Of a stretch of 50,575 nt of DNA, positions 15,597-25,384 are shown one piece after another. The notes under the pieces were generated by a model. The model saw nothing but the letters and a program-made list of their open reading frames with translations, did no database searches and had not been told where the DNA came from. The DNA is from Aeromonas finlandensis (GTDB taxonomy: Bacteria > Pseudomonadota > Gammaproteobacteria > Enterobacterales > Aeromonadaceae), in the NCBI RefSeq assembly GCF_000764645.1, contig NZ_JRGK01000268.1:1-50575 (forward strand), in the 5' to 3' direction. The translations under genes were made by a program, and so were the position numbers. Within the stretch, counting starts at the first letter, position 1; the number at the start of each line of letters is the position of its first letter.

Positions 15597-18152
15597 TTAA
15601 CCGGCCTTGACGTTGCGGCGACGCTGCAGCCAGACGATCACCCCAAACAGCAGGAAGCCCGGGATCCACATCCACTCCTTGGTCCAGCGCTCGGTCGGCG
15701 CCTTGACGGTGAGGATCTCCTGATCGAACTCCAGCCCCATGGTGGCGGCCGGGCTGCCAAAGGCGACGTTGTCGATCAGCGTCTTGCCATCCTGCTCATA
15801 GAGGCTCAGCCCCAGATTGGCCAGCCGCTCCTCGCCATTTTCCCCATCCGGTACGGCGACCAGCAGGGTGAACTTGCGTGGCTTGCCCACTGCATCTTCA
15901 CCGAGGATCCGCAGCCGCAGGGTGCTCTCCGCCTCCACCTCGCCCAATGTTTTCGCCAACTCGGCAGATGGGGTAACCCGATAGGGATCGTGGAGCCTGT
16001 CCATCCAGAAACCCGGGCGGAACAGGGTGAAGGCGACCAGCAACAGCAGCACGCTCTCGTACCAGCGGCTCTTCACCAGGAACCAGCCCTGAGTGGCGGC
16101 GGCGAAGATCAGCATGGCGATGGTCGCCACGATGAAGATCAGCACCCCGTGGGCGAAGTCCACGTCGATCAGCAGCAGATCGGTGTTGAAGATAAACAGG
16201 AACGGCAACGCCGCGGTACGCAGGCTGTAGTAAAACGCCGTGATCCCGGTCTTGATGGGATCGCCCTTGGAGACGGCTGCAGCCGCGAAGGAGGCCAGCC
16301 CCACCGGCGGCGTCACATCGGCCATGATGCCGAAGTAGAAGACAAACAGGTGCACCGCGATAAGCGGCACGATCAGCCCGTTCTGCTGCCCCAGCGTCAC
16401 TACTACCGGTGCCAGCAGGCTGGAGACGACGATGTAGTTGGCGGTGGTGGGCAGCCCCATGCCGAGGATCAGGCTCAGCAGGGCGGTGAGCAGCAGCATC
16501 AGCAGCAGGTTACCCATGGAGAGGAACTCCACCAGATCAGCCAGCACCAGACCAACCCCGGTCTGGGAGACCGCACCCACGATAATCCCCGCGGTGGCGG
16601 TGGCAATGCCGATACCGATCATGTTGCGGGCACCGGCAACCAGCCCTTCCCGCAGATCCACCACGCCGTCAGCGACGGTGCCGTAGTCATGCTTGCCGTC
16701 CTGGCGCAGCCAGTTGAGCAGCGGGCGCTGGGTCAGCAGGATGATCACCAGCATCACGGTGCCCCAGAAGGCTGACAGCCCCGGCGAGAGGCGCTCCACC
16801 ATCAGGCACCACACCAGTACTACCACCGGCAGCATGAAGTGCAGGCCGGAGAGCAGCACGGCACGGGTATCGGGCAGCTCGGTGAGCGGCTTGTCGGGAT
16901 CTTCTGCTGCCAGCGGTTCGTTGTTGGCGGCGATCTTCAGCAGCCCCAGATAGGCTAGCGCCAGCAGCAGACTGATCCCCGGCAGGGCGTAGTCACCCAG
17001 CACAGGCTTGAGCCAGCCGAGGCCATAGTAGACCGCCAGCGACAGGCCGCTGATGAGGGCCGCGCCAAAGGCAAAGCCGGTCAGGCGGTGCAGCCAGGGT
17101 TTGGGTTGATGGTTGCCGATGGGCTGCATGCCCAGTTTCAGCGCTTCCAGATGGACGATGTAGAGCAGCGCGATGTAGGAGATGGTGGCAGGCAGGAAGG
17201 CGTGCTTGATGATCTCCACATAGGGGATGCCCACATACTCCACCATCAGGAAGGCGGCCGCCCCCATCACCGGCGGCATGATCTGGCCGTTGACCGAGGA
17301 GGCCACCTCGACCGCCCCCGCTTTCTCTGAACTGAAGCCCACCTTCTTCATCATCGGAATGGTGAAGGTGCCGGTGGTCACCACGTTGGCAATCGACGAG
17401 CCGGAAATCAGACCGGTCAGGCCGGAGGCGACCACTGCTGCCTTGGCCGGGCCGCCGCGCAGGTGGCCGAGCAGGCTGAAGGCGAGCTGGATAAAGTAGT
17501 GACCGGCACCGGCACGCTCCAGCAGGGCGCCAAACAGCACGAACAGGAACACGAAGCTGGTGGAGACGCCAAGGGCGATGCCGAACACCCCTTCGGTGGT
17601 GATCCACTGATGGTTGGCCAGCGCGGTGAAGCTCACCCCGCGGTGCGCCAGCAGCCCCGGCATCCAGGGGCCCGCCAGGCTGTAGACCAGAAAGACGATG
17701 GCGATGACCGCCAGTGCCGGCCCCAGCGCGCGACGCGCCGCTTCCAGCAGCAGCGGGAGGCCGATGCAGGCGGTCACCAGATCGGCGGTGGTGAGGGTGC
17801 CGGGACGCAGGGCCAGCGCTTCGTACATCACGAACAGGTAAGAAGCGGCGCCAGCAGCGATCAGGCCGAGGGCGATATCGCCGAGGGGGACCCGATCTCG
17901 CGGCGAGGATCGAAATGCCGGGAACACCAGAAAAGCCAGCAACAGGGCAAAGGTGAGGTGAATGGAGCGGGTTTCGGTGTCATTGAGTACGCCAAACCCC
18001 ACCATGAAGGGGAGTGGTGAGGCGATCCAGAGCTGAAACAGCGACCAGGCCAGTGCCAGGGCTGTGATGATCCAGCCCAGCGGGCCTAACGGCAGGCGAG
18101 CACCCACATCCTGAGCGATCAGCTCCTCGGTAGAGAGTTCTTTATCTTGCAT
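15597..18152 (-). CDS. TRAP transporter fused permease (4TM + 12TM, TAXI type)
   Basis: This 851-residue membrane protein joins the small and large permease units of a TRAP transporter in one chain. It has many helices, a GSSIANVVTTGTFTIPMM block, and VNGQIMPPVMGAAAFLM with the MPPVMGA permease signature. A second conserved repeat, GMGLPTTANYIVVSSLLAP, follows. An ATDVTPP-like part reads MADVTPPVGLASFAAAA. The solute-binding gene is immediately upstream. I use the ATG at 18152 (MQDKELSTEEL) because the longer frame only has a TTG. No clear ribosome site precedes it. Substrate unknown; TAXI systems often carry organic acids or amino acids. Confidence 0.93.
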   Translation of the reverse strand: MQDKELSTEELIAQDVGARLPLGPLGWIITALALAWSLFQLWIASPLPFMVGFGVLNDTETRSIHLTFALLLAFLVFPAFRSSPRDRVPLGDIALGLIAAGAASYLFVMYEALALRPGTLTTADLVTACIGLPLLLEAARRALGPALAVIAIVFLVYSLAGPWMPGLLAHRGVSFTALANHQWITTEGVFGIALGVSTSFVFLFVLFGALLERAGAGHYFIQLAFSLLGHLRGGPAKAAVVASGLTGLISGSSIANVVTTGTFTIPMMKKVGFSSEKAGAVEVASSVNGQIMPPVMGAAAFLMVEYVGIPYVEIIKHAFLPATISYIALLYIVHLEALKLGMQPIGNHQPKPWLHRLTGFAFGAALISGLSLAVYYGLGWLKPVLGDYALPGISLLLALAYLGLLKIAANNEPLAAEDPDKPLTELPDTRAVLLSGLHFMLPVVVLVWCLMVERLSPGLSAFWGTVMLVIILLTQRPLLNWLRQDGKHDYGTVADGVVDLREGLVAGARNMIGIGIATATAGIIVGAVSQTGVGLVLADLVEFLSMGNLLLMLLLTALLSLILGMGLPTTANYIVVSSLLAPVVVTLGQQNGLIVPLIAVHLFVFYFGIMADVTPPVGLASFAAAAVSKGDPIKTGITAFYYSLRTAALPFLFIFNTDLLLIDVDFAHGVLIFIVATIAMLIFAAATQGWFLVKSRWYESVLLLLVAFTLFRPGFWMDRLHDPYRVTPSAELAKTLGEVEAESTLRLRILGEDAVGKPRKFTLLVAVPDGENGEERLANLGLSLYEQDGKTLIDNVAFGSPAATMGLEFDQEILTVKAPTERWTKEWMWIPGFLLFGVIVWLQRRRNVKAG

Positions 18153-18255
18153 AGGGTTAATTTGTGCCAACGAGTACAACAAGAGCGACACCCGCCCCCG
18201 CAATCAGGCGGCAGACGGGCGTCGAAGAGAGTGACAAAGGCCCCGGGGCCTGCAA

Positions 18256-19227
18256 TCAGATCCAGCCGCGCTCTTTGTAGTAGCGGGCAGCCCCTTCATG
18301 CAGTGGTGCAGAGAGGCCCACCTTGATCATGTCAGCCTCTTTCAGGTCGGCAAAGGCAGGGTGCAGGCGCTTGAAGCGATCCAGGTTGTCGAACACAGAT
18401 TTGACCAGCTGATAGACCACTTCCGGATCGGTTTTGGCGCTGGTGGAGAGCACCGCTTTGCCACCGATGGAGGGGGTGGGCTTGTCGCTGCCCTTGTAGA
18501 TGCCGCCCGGGATCTCGGCCTTGCTGTAGTAGCTTTTCTCGGCCAGCAGCTTGTCGATCTCGGCGCCGGTCACAGGTACCAGTACCGCATCGGTGGTGGT
18601 GGAGGCTTCCTGAATGGCACCGTTCGGGTGACCTACGAAGTAGCTCATGGCGTCGATGTTGTTGTCACCGAGGGCGGAGGCCTGTTCGGCCGGTTTCAGC
18701 TCGGAGACCAGACCGAAGTCACCCTTCTTCCAGCCTTTGACCGCCATGATCTCTTCCATGGTGTCACGCTGGCCGGAGCCCGGGTTGCCGATGTTGACGC
18801 GCTTGCCCTTCAGGTCGTCGAAGCTGGCGATCTTGGCATCGCGGCGAGCCAGGATGGTGAACACCTCGCTCTGCAGGGAGAAGACGGCGCGCATATCGTC
18901 CATGGCCCCTTCGGCCTGGAAGGGGGGGAGCCCTTTCATCGCTTTGAACTGGTGGTCGGATTGCATGATGCCGAAGTTGAATTCACCGCTGCGGATGCCG
19001 TTGACGTTGGCAACACCACCGCCACTGGCCGGGGCATTGCACTTGATCTGGTGATCGGCGGCGCCGCGATTGAGGAAGCGGCAGATGGATTGGCCCGCCA
19101 CGTAGTAGACACCGGTCTGACCGCCGGTCCCTATGGTCACGAAGCGCTCCTGCGCTTGCACCGGACCACCGAATGAGACACCGACCAGAGCTGCCGACAG
19201 GGCGCACGCCAAAGTTAATCCTTTCAT
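18256..19227 (-). CDS. TAXI-family TRAP transporter substrate-binding protein
   Basis: This 323-residue periplasmic protein has a signal peptide (MKGLTLACALSAALVGVSFG, cleaved after about AQA/QER). The TAXI hallmark RFVTIGTGGQTGVYYVAGQS follows at about 28-47, then SGGGVANVNGIRSGEFNFGI. It hands solute to the fused permease downstream; the gap is about 100 bases. TAXI proteins in the literature bind glutamate-like or other carboxylates, but the ligand cannot be called here. Confidence 0.93.
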   Translation of the reverse strand: MKGLTLACALSAALVGVSFGGPVQAQERFVTIGTGGQTGVYYVAGQSICRFLNRGAADHQIKCNAPASGGGVANVNGIRSGEFNFGIMQSDHQFKAMKGLPPFQAEGAMDDMRAVFSLQSEVFTILARRDAKIASFDDLKGKRVNIGNPGSGQRDTMEEIMAVKGWKKGDFGLVSELKPAEQASALGDNNIDAMSYFVGHPNGAIQEASTTTDAVLVPVTGAEIDKLLAEKSYYSKAEIPGGIYKGSDKPTPSIGGKAVLSTSAKTDPEVVYQLVKSVFDNLDRFKRLHPAFADLKEADMIKVGLSAPLHEGAARYYKERGWI

Positions 19228-19633
19228 CTATTCCATCCTTTTCATTGATTTATCTCACCCGTTCCACGGGTGAATGTGCGGTCAAGTTCCGTTCTGCGTC
19301 GGGCTTGCCGATAGGGCCTCGTACGAGGAAAGGTCAGGCTGTTACCCCCTCCCAAAAAAAGCCACCATCATCCTGTGGTGAGATAACCGGCGTCCTGCCA
19401 GCAGAAGATAATTTGGCCCCGGAGGGGCCAAATAAAAAGCGATAACGACTTCGATTAAGCACATCACACCAACACAAATCAAACAAAACGGCAAAAAAGC
19501 AGCGTTAAATATCGAAAAGTTTGATGTCGGTCATCAATTTCTTGATCGTGGATTAATTCGGCGGGCAGGGCGGGGGGGTGATGGGGGGTGTCTTATGCGG
19601 CCCTTGCTACGCAAGGGCCGTGGTCATGATGGC
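19228..19633. other. 406-base intergenic region between peptidase and TRAP operon
   Basis: The region is the 5' side of the minus-strand TRAP operon. It holds a hairpin TTTGGCCCC-GGA-GGGGCCAAA at about 19413-19433, and a GGCCCTTGC-TAC-GCAAGGGCC hairpin near 19600-19620, which sits 14 bases after the peptidase stop and may act as its terminator without a T-run. AT-rich sequence near 19480-19560 probably holds the TRAP promoter. I see no gene. Confidence 0.5.
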
Positions 19634-21787
19634 TCACTTGGCCGGGGTGGCCAGATCCAGGATAAAGGCGTACTCCAGCGCGATATCCTCGTAGGCTTTG
19701 AAGCGGCCCGACTTGCCGCCGTGGCCGGCGTCCATGTCGGTATTGAGTAACAACTTGTTATCATCCGTCTTCAGCTCGCGCAGCTTGGCGACCCACTTGG
19801 CGGGCTCCCAATACTGCACTTGCGAGTCGTGCAGCCCGGTGGTGACCAGCAGGTTGGGGTAGGCTTGCGCCTTGACCTGATCGTAGGGGCTGTAGCTCTT
19901 CATGTAGTCGTAGTAGCGCTTCTGGTTCGGGTTGCCCCACTCGTCATACTCCCCGGTGGTGAGGGGGATCGACTCGTCCAGCATGCTGGTGACCACATCG
20001 ACGAAGGGCACCTGTGCTACCACGCCGCGATAGAGCTGGGGTGCCTGGTTGATGACGGCCCCCATCAGCAGGCCACCGGCACTGCCGCCCATGGCGTAGA
20101 CCTGATCCTTGGCGCCATAACCCTGGGCGACCAGCGCTTCGGTGACATCGATAAAGTCATTGAAGGTGTTCTGCTTTTTCAGCAGCTTGCCATCTTCGTA
20201 CCAGTGGCGGCCCAGCTCTTCGCCACCGCGGATATGGGCGATGGCGTAGACGAAGCCGCGGTCCAGCAGGCTCAGGCGCGAGCTGCTGAAGTCGGGATCC
20301 ATGCTGGCGCCGTAGGAGCCGTAGCCATAGACCAGCAGCGGATTCTTGGGCGAATCGGCGTGCTCTTTCTTGAATTTGTCCTTGCGATAGACCAGCGACA
20401 CCGGCACCGAAACGCCGTCGCGGGCGGTGACCCAGACGCGCTCGCTGGCGTACTGGTCGGCCTTGAAGCCCGCTACCGGCTGCTGCTTGAGCAGGGTGCG
20501 CTTGCCGCTCGCCATATCCAGCTCATAGGTGGAGGCGGGGGTGGTCATGGAGGAGTAGCCATATCGCAGGGCGCTGGTATCCGGCTCCGGGTTGTAGGCG
20601 AGCCAGGTGACATAGGCGGGATCGTCGAAGGCAATCTCCTTCTCGTCGCCGCTCTGCCAGTTGATCTGGCGCAGTCGGGTCAGCCCCTTGCTGCGCTCTT
20701 CCAGCACCAGCCAATCCTTGAACAGGGCGTAGCTCTCCAGTAGCACGTCCGGATTGGGGGCAATCACCGCCTTCCAGCGATCGAGAGGGCTCTCCTTGGT
20801 CTCATAGAGACCGAAGTTCTTGCCGTCCTTGTTGGATCGCACATAGAAGCGGCCGCGGTAGTGATCCAGGCTGTATTCGTGATCCACCTGACGGGGCAGG
20901 AACAGTCGTGGCGACTGGCTCGGCGCGTTGGCATCGATCAGTCGCGCTTCGCCGGTGGTGGTGCTGGAGAGGGCGATGACGATGAAATCTTCCGAGGTGG
21001 TGGTATAGAGGCTGACGTAGAAGGAATCATCCTTCTCCTCGTAGACCAACTGATCCTTGGCCGGATCGTTGCCCAGCTCATGGCGATAGACCTGATAGGG
21101 CAGCAGGGTCTGCGGGTGCTTGCGCACGTAGAAGACGGTCTTGTTGTCGTTGGCCCACACCAGATTGCCGGAGGTATTTTCCAGTTTGTCGGTGGCCCAC
21201 TTGCCGCTCTCCAGATCGAGGAACTGGATCTGGTACTGACGGCGGGAGAGGAAATCTTCCGCTACCGCCAGCCAGCGGTTGTTGCGGCTCACCTCTAGTG
21301 CGCCGAGGGCATAGAACTCGTGCCCATCAGCCCGCTGGTTGCTGTCGAGCAGCAGGCTTGCCTGCTCTTCGCCGAGCTTGGTGCGGGAGTAGATACCGTA
21401 CTCCTTGCCCGGCTCATAGCGGGTCTGGTAGCGGTAGCCGTTCTTCACATAGGGGACTGACTCATCCTGCTGGGGGATGCGGGCGACCATCTCCTTGTAG
21501 AGCTGTTCGCGTAGCGGCTGGGTCGGTTTGAGCATGGCCTCTGTGTAGGCATTCTCGGCCTCGAGGTATTGCAAGACTTCCGGCGCCTGACGCTGGTCGT
21601 CGCGCAGCCAGTAGTAGTTGTCGATGCGGGTATCCCCGTGCTTTTTCAGGGTATGGGGATGTTTGGCGGCCACGGGCGGCTGGATTGGATGTTCGCTTGT
21701 CAGCATGGCGGGCTCTTCGTTGGCATAAGAACAGGGGAGGAGTGTCAGAAAGGCTAGCAGCAGAACTCCTCGGGAAAAGGTAAACAT
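19634..21787 (-). CDS. Oligopeptidase B-like S9 peptidase with signal peptide
   Basis: This 717-residue serine peptidase hydrolyses short peptides after Arg or Lys. The N-terminal beta-propeller (about 40-430) is followed by the catalytic alpha/beta hydrolase domain. The catalytic triad is visible: Ser in [10 protein letters not shown] (about 567), Asp in [11 protein letters not shown] (about 654), His in DAGHGGKSG (about 687). [19 protein letters not shown] is the oligopeptidase B signature loop. The N-terminus [22 protein letters not shown] is a secretion signal, whereas E. coli PtrB is cytoplasmic, so this enzyme is likely periplasmic. AAGGATGCGAC precedes the ATG at 21787; the longer frame to 21883 lacks support. 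Confidence 0.92.
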   Translation of the reverse strand: MFTFSRGVLLLAFLTLLPCSYANEEPAMLTSEHPIQPPVAAKHPHTLKKHGDTRIDNYYWLRDDQRQAPEVLQYLEAENAYTEAMLKPTQPLREQLYKEMVARIPQQDESVPYVKNGYRYQTRYEPGKEYGIYSRTKLGEEQASLLLDSNQRADGHEFYALGALEVSRNNRWLAVAEDFLSRRQYQIQFLDLESGKWATDKLENTSGNLVWANDNKTVFYVRKHPQTLLPYQVYRHELGNDPAKDQLVYEEKDDSFYVSLYTTTSEDFIVIALSSTTTGEARLIDANAPSQSPRLFLPRQVDHEYSLDHYRGRFYVRSNKDGKNFGLYETKESPLDRWKAVIAPNPDVLLESYALFKDWLVLEERSKGLTRLRQINWQSGDEKEIAFDDPAYVTWLAYNPEPDTSALRYGYSSMTTPASTYELDMASGKRTLLKQQPVAGFKADQYASERVWVTARDGVSVPVSLVYRKDKFKKEHADSPKNPLLVYGYGSYGASMDPDFSSSRLSLLDRGFVYAIAHIRGGEELGRHWYEDGKLLKKQNTFNDFIDVTEALVAQGYGAKDQVYAMGGSAGGLLMGAVINQAPQLYRGVVAQVPFVDVVTSMLDESIPLTTGEYDEWGNPNQKRYYDYMKSYSPYDQVKAQAYPNLLVTTGLHDSQVQYWEPAKWVAKLRELKTDDNKLLLNTDMDAGHGGKSGRFKAYEDIALEYAFILDLATPAK

Positions 21788-21910
21788 GTCGCATCCTTGG
21801 CGCTGGAAAGGGTTGGTAGACCTGAGCATCGGCTCCATGAATAAGTGTTCAATCTGCCCCTTGTCGCCATTCGTTGCAAGCAATCCCTTGTTATTGCAGG
21901 AAATGTAATC

Positions 21911-21939
21911 AAAAAAAGCCGCTATCTCGCGATAGCGGC
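21911..21939 (-). terminator. Terminator after the DUF411 gene
   Basis: The stem GCCGCTATC / GATAGCGGC has a 4-base loop. Read on the minus strand it is followed by TTTTTTTGATT. It ends the transcript carrying the DUF411 gene and its upstream neighbour. Confidence 0.85.
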
Positions 21940-22021
21940 CCTCTTTCTGGCCATGAGCGGCAAAAGTCCGCTCAGGTGTGCCTCACATGATATGGGAGTG
22001 CCCTCTCATGACCAGTTTTCG

Positions 22022-22453
22022 TCAGCCGGGGTAGCTCGACCAGCTGTTGGTCGCGCCCTCGTTGCTGATACTCAGTACCTCATAGGGCTGGCCCGGAATA
22101 TCCATGCCCGGCGCACTCTGGGGCATGCCCGGAATGGTCAGGCCGCGGATCGCCGGTTTTTCCCTGAGCAGCTTCTGCACATCGGCGGCCGGTACATGCC
22201 CCTCGATCACATAGCCGTTCACCACGCCGGTGTGGCAGGAGGCCAGTTCCGGCGCGATACCGTATTGCTGCTTCACTGCGCCGAGCTGTTCGGTCTCGAT
22301 GACCTCCAGTTCGAAGCCATTCTGCGCCATGTGCTCGTTCCAGCTTTGGCAGCAGCCACAATATTTGGATTTGTAGACGGTCATCTTCTCGGCCGCGAGG
22401 GCCGAAAAGCTGACGGTACTGGCCAGCATGGCCAGTAACAGGGGTTTGTACAT
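22022..22453 (-). CDS. DUF411 periplasmic metal-binding protein
   Basis: The 143-residue protein has a signal peptide (MYKPLLLAMLASTVSFSALAA). The mature part begins EKMTVYKSKYCGCCQSW, whose CxCC-type motif is the family hallmark, and later has a conserved Cys in ELASCHTGVVNGYVIEGHVP. DUF411 proteins are often encoded near copper or silver resistance genes and probably bind metal. No other metal genes lie here. GAGGTGAGTG precedes the ATG at 22453. A GTG at 22456 is an alternative. Confidence 0.87.
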   Translation of the reverse strand: MYKPLLLAMLASTVSFSALAAEKMTVYKSKYCGCCQSWNEHMAQNGFELEVIETEQLGAVKQQYGIAPELASCHTGVVNGYVIEGHVPAADVQKLLREKPAIRGLTIPGMPQSAPGMDIPGQPYEVLSISNEGATNSWSSYPG

Positions 22454-22498
22454 CACTCACCTCAGATTAAAGAAAAGATGCCCGATACGGGATGAGTT

Positions 22499-22822
22499 TC
22501 AGATCTGAGTGCGAGGGGGGCGTTCGAGCCGCTCCAGCGGCGCTTCCGGCATATAGAGAGAGGGGGAGGTGAATTCGGGGGTATCCGGTTCCAGCACGGC
22601 GACCGTCAGGCTGTCGCTGCCTACCAGTGTCATCGAGAGGGCGGTGGTAAAGCTGCCGCAGGGCATCGCTTTTTCCAGGGTACGCTCGCTCTGGCTGCAG
22701 TGGGTGGTCAGGGTACAGAGGTCGGTTGCAGCCCGGCTGCCGAACGACATCAACACCAGCACCAGACTCCACAAGGGGAGCCAGCGACGGGCGTGAGCGA
22801 GTTGGCGACGGGTGAGAACCAT
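22499..22822 (-). CDS. Hypothetical exported protein of 107 residues
   Basis: The frame from 22822 (MVLTRRQLAHARRW) has a basic N-terminus and a membrane or signal segment (WLPLWSLVLVLMSFGSRAA). A Cys-containing region follows (DLCTLTTHCSQSER), ending in a Pro/Arg-rich tail. It lies 45 bases upstream of the DUF411 gene in the same direction, so they are likely cotranscribed. No clear ribosome site is seen for 22822 or 22852. The family is not recognised, and the reading frame lacks clear shadows on the other strand. Confidence 0.55.
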   Translation of the reverse strand: MVLTRRQLAHARRWLPLWSLVLVLMSFGSRAATDLCTLTTHCSQSERTLEKAMPCGSFTTALSMTLVGSDSLTVAVLEPDTPEFTSPSLYMPEAPLERLERPPRTQI

Positions 22823-22869
22823 GGAATGACTCGAAAAAAACAAGGGGCACATGGTAACCCTGTGCCCCG

Positions 22870-22890
22870 GGGGAGGGTCAAGCCCTCCCC
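22870..22890 (-). terminator. Hairpin after the SDR gene
   Basis: The stem GGGGAGGG / CCCTCCCC has a 5-base loop, 21 bases after the SDR stop (minus strand). There is no T-run, so it is a weak terminator or an mRNA-stabilising hairpin. Confidence 0.45.
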
Positions 22891-22910
22891 ATGGTGTCAG
22901 TCAGCCCGGA

Positions 22911-23633
22911 TTAAGGTTGCTGACGGGTCGCCGCCAGCACGATCTCGCGCACGCAGACGTTGGCAGGCTGGTTCCAGGCGTAGAGTACCGCCTCGGCGAT
23001 CACTTCCGGCGCAATGACGCCGCCCATCTGATCTTTCCAGTCGTGATAACCGGCCTTGATGCTCTCGTCAGTGGTATGGCTGAGCAGCTCGGTCTCGACC
23101 GCACCCGGGGCAATGGTCACCATCCGCACGCCCACATCGGCCACCTCTTCCCGAATGTTCTCGGTCAGGGCGTGTACGGCGAACTTGGTGGCGCAGTAGG
23201 CAGCATGGTTCGGGAAGGTCTTGCGACCAGCGATGGAACTGATGTTGATGATGGTGCCGCTGCGGCGCTCTTTCATGCCCGCCAGCACTGCGTGGACGCC
23301 GTTCAGCACGCCCATCACGTTGATGTTGAGCATCTGCTGCCACTCGGCGGGATCCTGCACGTCAGCCTGACCCAGCAGCATGACGCCAGCGTTGTTGACC
23401 ATGCAGCCCACCGGGCCGAATTGGGTTTCCGCCTGCTGGACGGCGGCCTTCATGGCGGCGGTGTCGGTCACATCGACCCCGATGCAGAGGGTATTGGGCA
23501 GATTCAGTGCCTGCATCGGCTCGACCCGGCGAGCCAGCAGCAGCAGCGGATGACCGGCAGCAGAGAAGGCGCGGGCGATGGCGGCACCAATCCCGGCGGA
23601 GGCGCCGGTGATCACGACGAGAGATTTGGACAT
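22911..23633 (-). CDS. Short-chain dehydrogenase/reductase
   Basis: This 240-residue NAD(P)-dependent oxidoreductase has the Rossmann motif TGASAGIG (about 9-16), NNAG (about 80-83), catalytic Ser in ISSIAG, and YCATK (YxxxK, about 147-151). Similar to YdfG-like SDRs that act on 3-hydroxy acids or ketones, but the substrate is not predictable. AGAAGGAAAGACCC precedes the ATG at 23633; a longer frame to 23753 has no support. It is divergent from a LysR regulator. Confidence 0.9.
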   Translation of the reverse strand: MSKSLVVITGASAGIGAAIARAFSAAGHPLLLLARRVEPMQALNLPNTLCIGVDVTDTAAMKAAVQQAETQFGPVGCMVNNAGVMLLGQADVQDPAEWQQMLNINVMGVLNGVHAVLAGMKERRSGTIINISSIAGRKTFPNHAAYCATKFAVHALTENIREEVADVGVRMVTIAPGAVETELLSHTTDESIKAGYHDWKDQMGGVIAPEVIAEAVLYAWNQPANVCVREIVLAATRQQP

Positions 23634-23697
23634 GGGTCTTTCCTTCTGATTCAAGAGTCGGTTTGAGCAAACGGGTGGCTGGCCAGCACGGAACCCA

Positions 23698-23727
23698 ATC
23701 ACTATAGTCACTGCATCTATAAGTGAT
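23698..23727. promoter_or_regulatory. LysR-type operator between SDR and LysR genes
   Basis: An interrupted inverted repeat has arms ATCACTATAG (23698-23707) and CTATAAGTGAT (23717-23727), which match on reversal except for one extra A. Position between divergent LysR and SDR genes fits an autoregulatory LysR site. Confidence 0.55.
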
Positions 23728-23776
23728 AAATATTGTTTTCCGCTGGTTATCATCTGAAAAAACTATGGTTGGGCTT

Positions 23777-24619
23777 ATGCTGGACTTGAGATTGCTGCGT
23801 TTCTTCATCGCCATCTATGAAGAGAAGAACATCACGGCCGCCGCCGAGCGCTGCCACGTCAGCCAGCCCTCCCTCTCGGCGGGGCTGCGCCAGCTGGAAG
23901 AGGTGCTCGGTGACAGCCTGTTTGTCCGGGGCAAGAAGGGGGTGGTAGCGAAAGATCCGGCCCACTATCTCTATCCCCACGCGGTCAAGCTGGTGGAGGA
24001 GGCGCGCCGTCTGCCGGAGCTGTTTCGCCAGAAAGCGACGCGTGCGCGGCTCAATATCGCCATCATGCCGGACTTGAGTCGCCGCCGGGTGGCCGGGCTG
24101 TTGCAGCAAGTACAGAGCGTGTTGCCGCAGCTGGATCTCACTCTCTCCGATTACACCACGCCCGCCGACTGCCGCTTGACGCTCGATGCCCTGCGCCGGG
24201 AGGACGAGATCTTCCTGCCGCTGTGGGAGGAGGATTACGTGCTCTGCGTGCCGGTCGACCATCCCCTGGCCAGTCGCGGGAGGATCGAATTGGCCGAGCT
24301 GCAACATTATGATTTTATTGAGTGCCCGCCCTGCGAAGCCCATCAGCAGACCATCGGCCTGTTGGCCTGTGACCGCCTTACCCTCAATCTGGTGGCCAAG
24401 GCCGAGAGCAAGGGGCTGGTGATGGCGCTGGTGCTGGCGGGGGTCGGCATCAGTTTTCTGCCGGACGGGCTGGTGGAGGATGAGGCGGGGCTCTGTACCC
24501 TGCCGGTGAGCGGGCCGCGGATGTTTCGCCGGATCGGCCTCTGCTATCCCGCCCACCAGACCCTCAATCCGGCGCTGCGGGAGCTGATCCCCGAGTTGGC
24601 AGGCTATGGTGCTTCCTGA
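23777..24619 (+). CDS. LysR-family regulator divergent from the SDR gene
   Basis: A 280-residue LysR regulator. The helix-turn-helix lies at about 15-60 (NITAAAERCHVSQPSLSAGLRQLEE without interruption). The effector domain follows, with a Cys-containing segment ECPPCEAHQQT resembling OxyR-like redox or metal-sensing positions. I start at MLDLRLLRFF (23777) by family alignment; an ATG at 23765 also exists. Being divergent from the dehydrogenase with a shared dyad, it likely controls it. Confidence 0.88.
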   Translation: MLDLRLLRFFIAIYEEKNITAAAERCHVSQPSLSAGLRQLEEVLGDSLFVRGKKGVVAKDPAHYLYPHAVKLVEEARRLPELFRQKATRARLNIAIMPDLSRRRVAGLLQQVQSVLPQLDLTLSDYTTPADCRLTLDALRREDEIFLPLWEEDYVLCVPVDHPLASRGRIELAELQHYDFIECPPCEAHQQTIGLLACDRLTLNLVAKAESKGLVMALVLAGVGISFLPDGLVEDEAGLCTLPVSGPRMFRRIGLCYPAHQTLNPALRELIPELAGYGAS

Positions 24620-24720
24620 TAAGGTCGCTTTCCTGTGCACCTTTACGATGCAGCTTCCCAGACTCCCCTTTTCTGTTTACCGCGCCTTGTACAGCAAGGC
24701 TTTGTTCGGGTGATGTGGTC

Positions 24721-25320
24721 ATGAAACGCATTCTGGTTATTTTTTCCCATCCCGCTCTGCAGAGCTCGCGGGCCAACAAGCAGCTGTTGCAGGCGATTGA
24801 GGGGCTGGAGGGGGTCACGGTTCACGACCTCTATCAGCACTATCCCGACATGTTCATCGATGTGAAGCGGGAGCAGGCGCTGCTCTGTGAGCACGACATC
24901 ATCGTCTTTCAGCACCCGTTTTACTGGTACTCCTGCCCGGCCATCATGAAAGAGTGGATGGATCTGGTGCTGGAGTATGGCTACGCCTACGGCCCCGAAG
25001 CGCACGCCCTCAAGGGCAAGCAGTGGCTGAGTGCCATCACCACTGGCGGGGCGCCGGAGTCCTACTGCAGCGAGGGGTACAACAGCCGACCGCTGCTCGA
25101 CTTTTTGCTGCCATTTCAACAGGCTGCCACCTTGTGCGGCATGAACTGGCTGCCCCCTTTCGTGTTGCACTCCTTTCACAAGATCAAAGATCCCGCCGCC
25201 CTGCGCCGCTGTGGTCAGGATTATCGCCAGCTGCTTTGTGCCCTGCGTGACGATCAGCTGACCCCGCAGCAACTGGCCGGGCACCCCTATCTGCGCGATC
25301 TGCTGGAGGTACTCTCATGA
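24721..25320 (+). CDS. kefG: KefG/KefF-like NAD(P)H oxidoreductase, Kef ancillary subunit
   Basis: This 199-residue flavodoxin-like protein has MKRILVIFSHPALQSSRANK at the N-terminus, then QHPFYWYSCPAIMKEWMD and GKQWLSAITTGG, all hallmarks of the KefF/KefG/MdaB fold. In E. coli, KefG activates KefB and KefF activates KefC. Here it is followed by a KefB-type antiporter, so KefG is the better name. An upstream GTG at 24715 is possible. Stop at 25320 and the next ATG are 65 bases apart. Confidence 0.9.
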   Translation: MKRILVIFSHPALQSSRANKQLLQAIEGLEGVTVHDLYQHYPDMFIDVKREQALLCEHDIIVFQHPFYWYSCPAIMKEWMDLVLEYGYAYGPEAHALKGKQWLSAITTGGAPESYCSEGYNSRPLLDFLLPFQQAATLCGMNWLPPFVLHSFHKIKDPAALRRCGQDYRQLLCALRDDQLTPQQLAGHPYLRDLLEVLS

Positions 25321-25384
25321 AATACGGGCAGCTTGTTGGCCGAGCTCATGAGCCGGACCAGATGTTCACTCGGAGGGCTGACTG

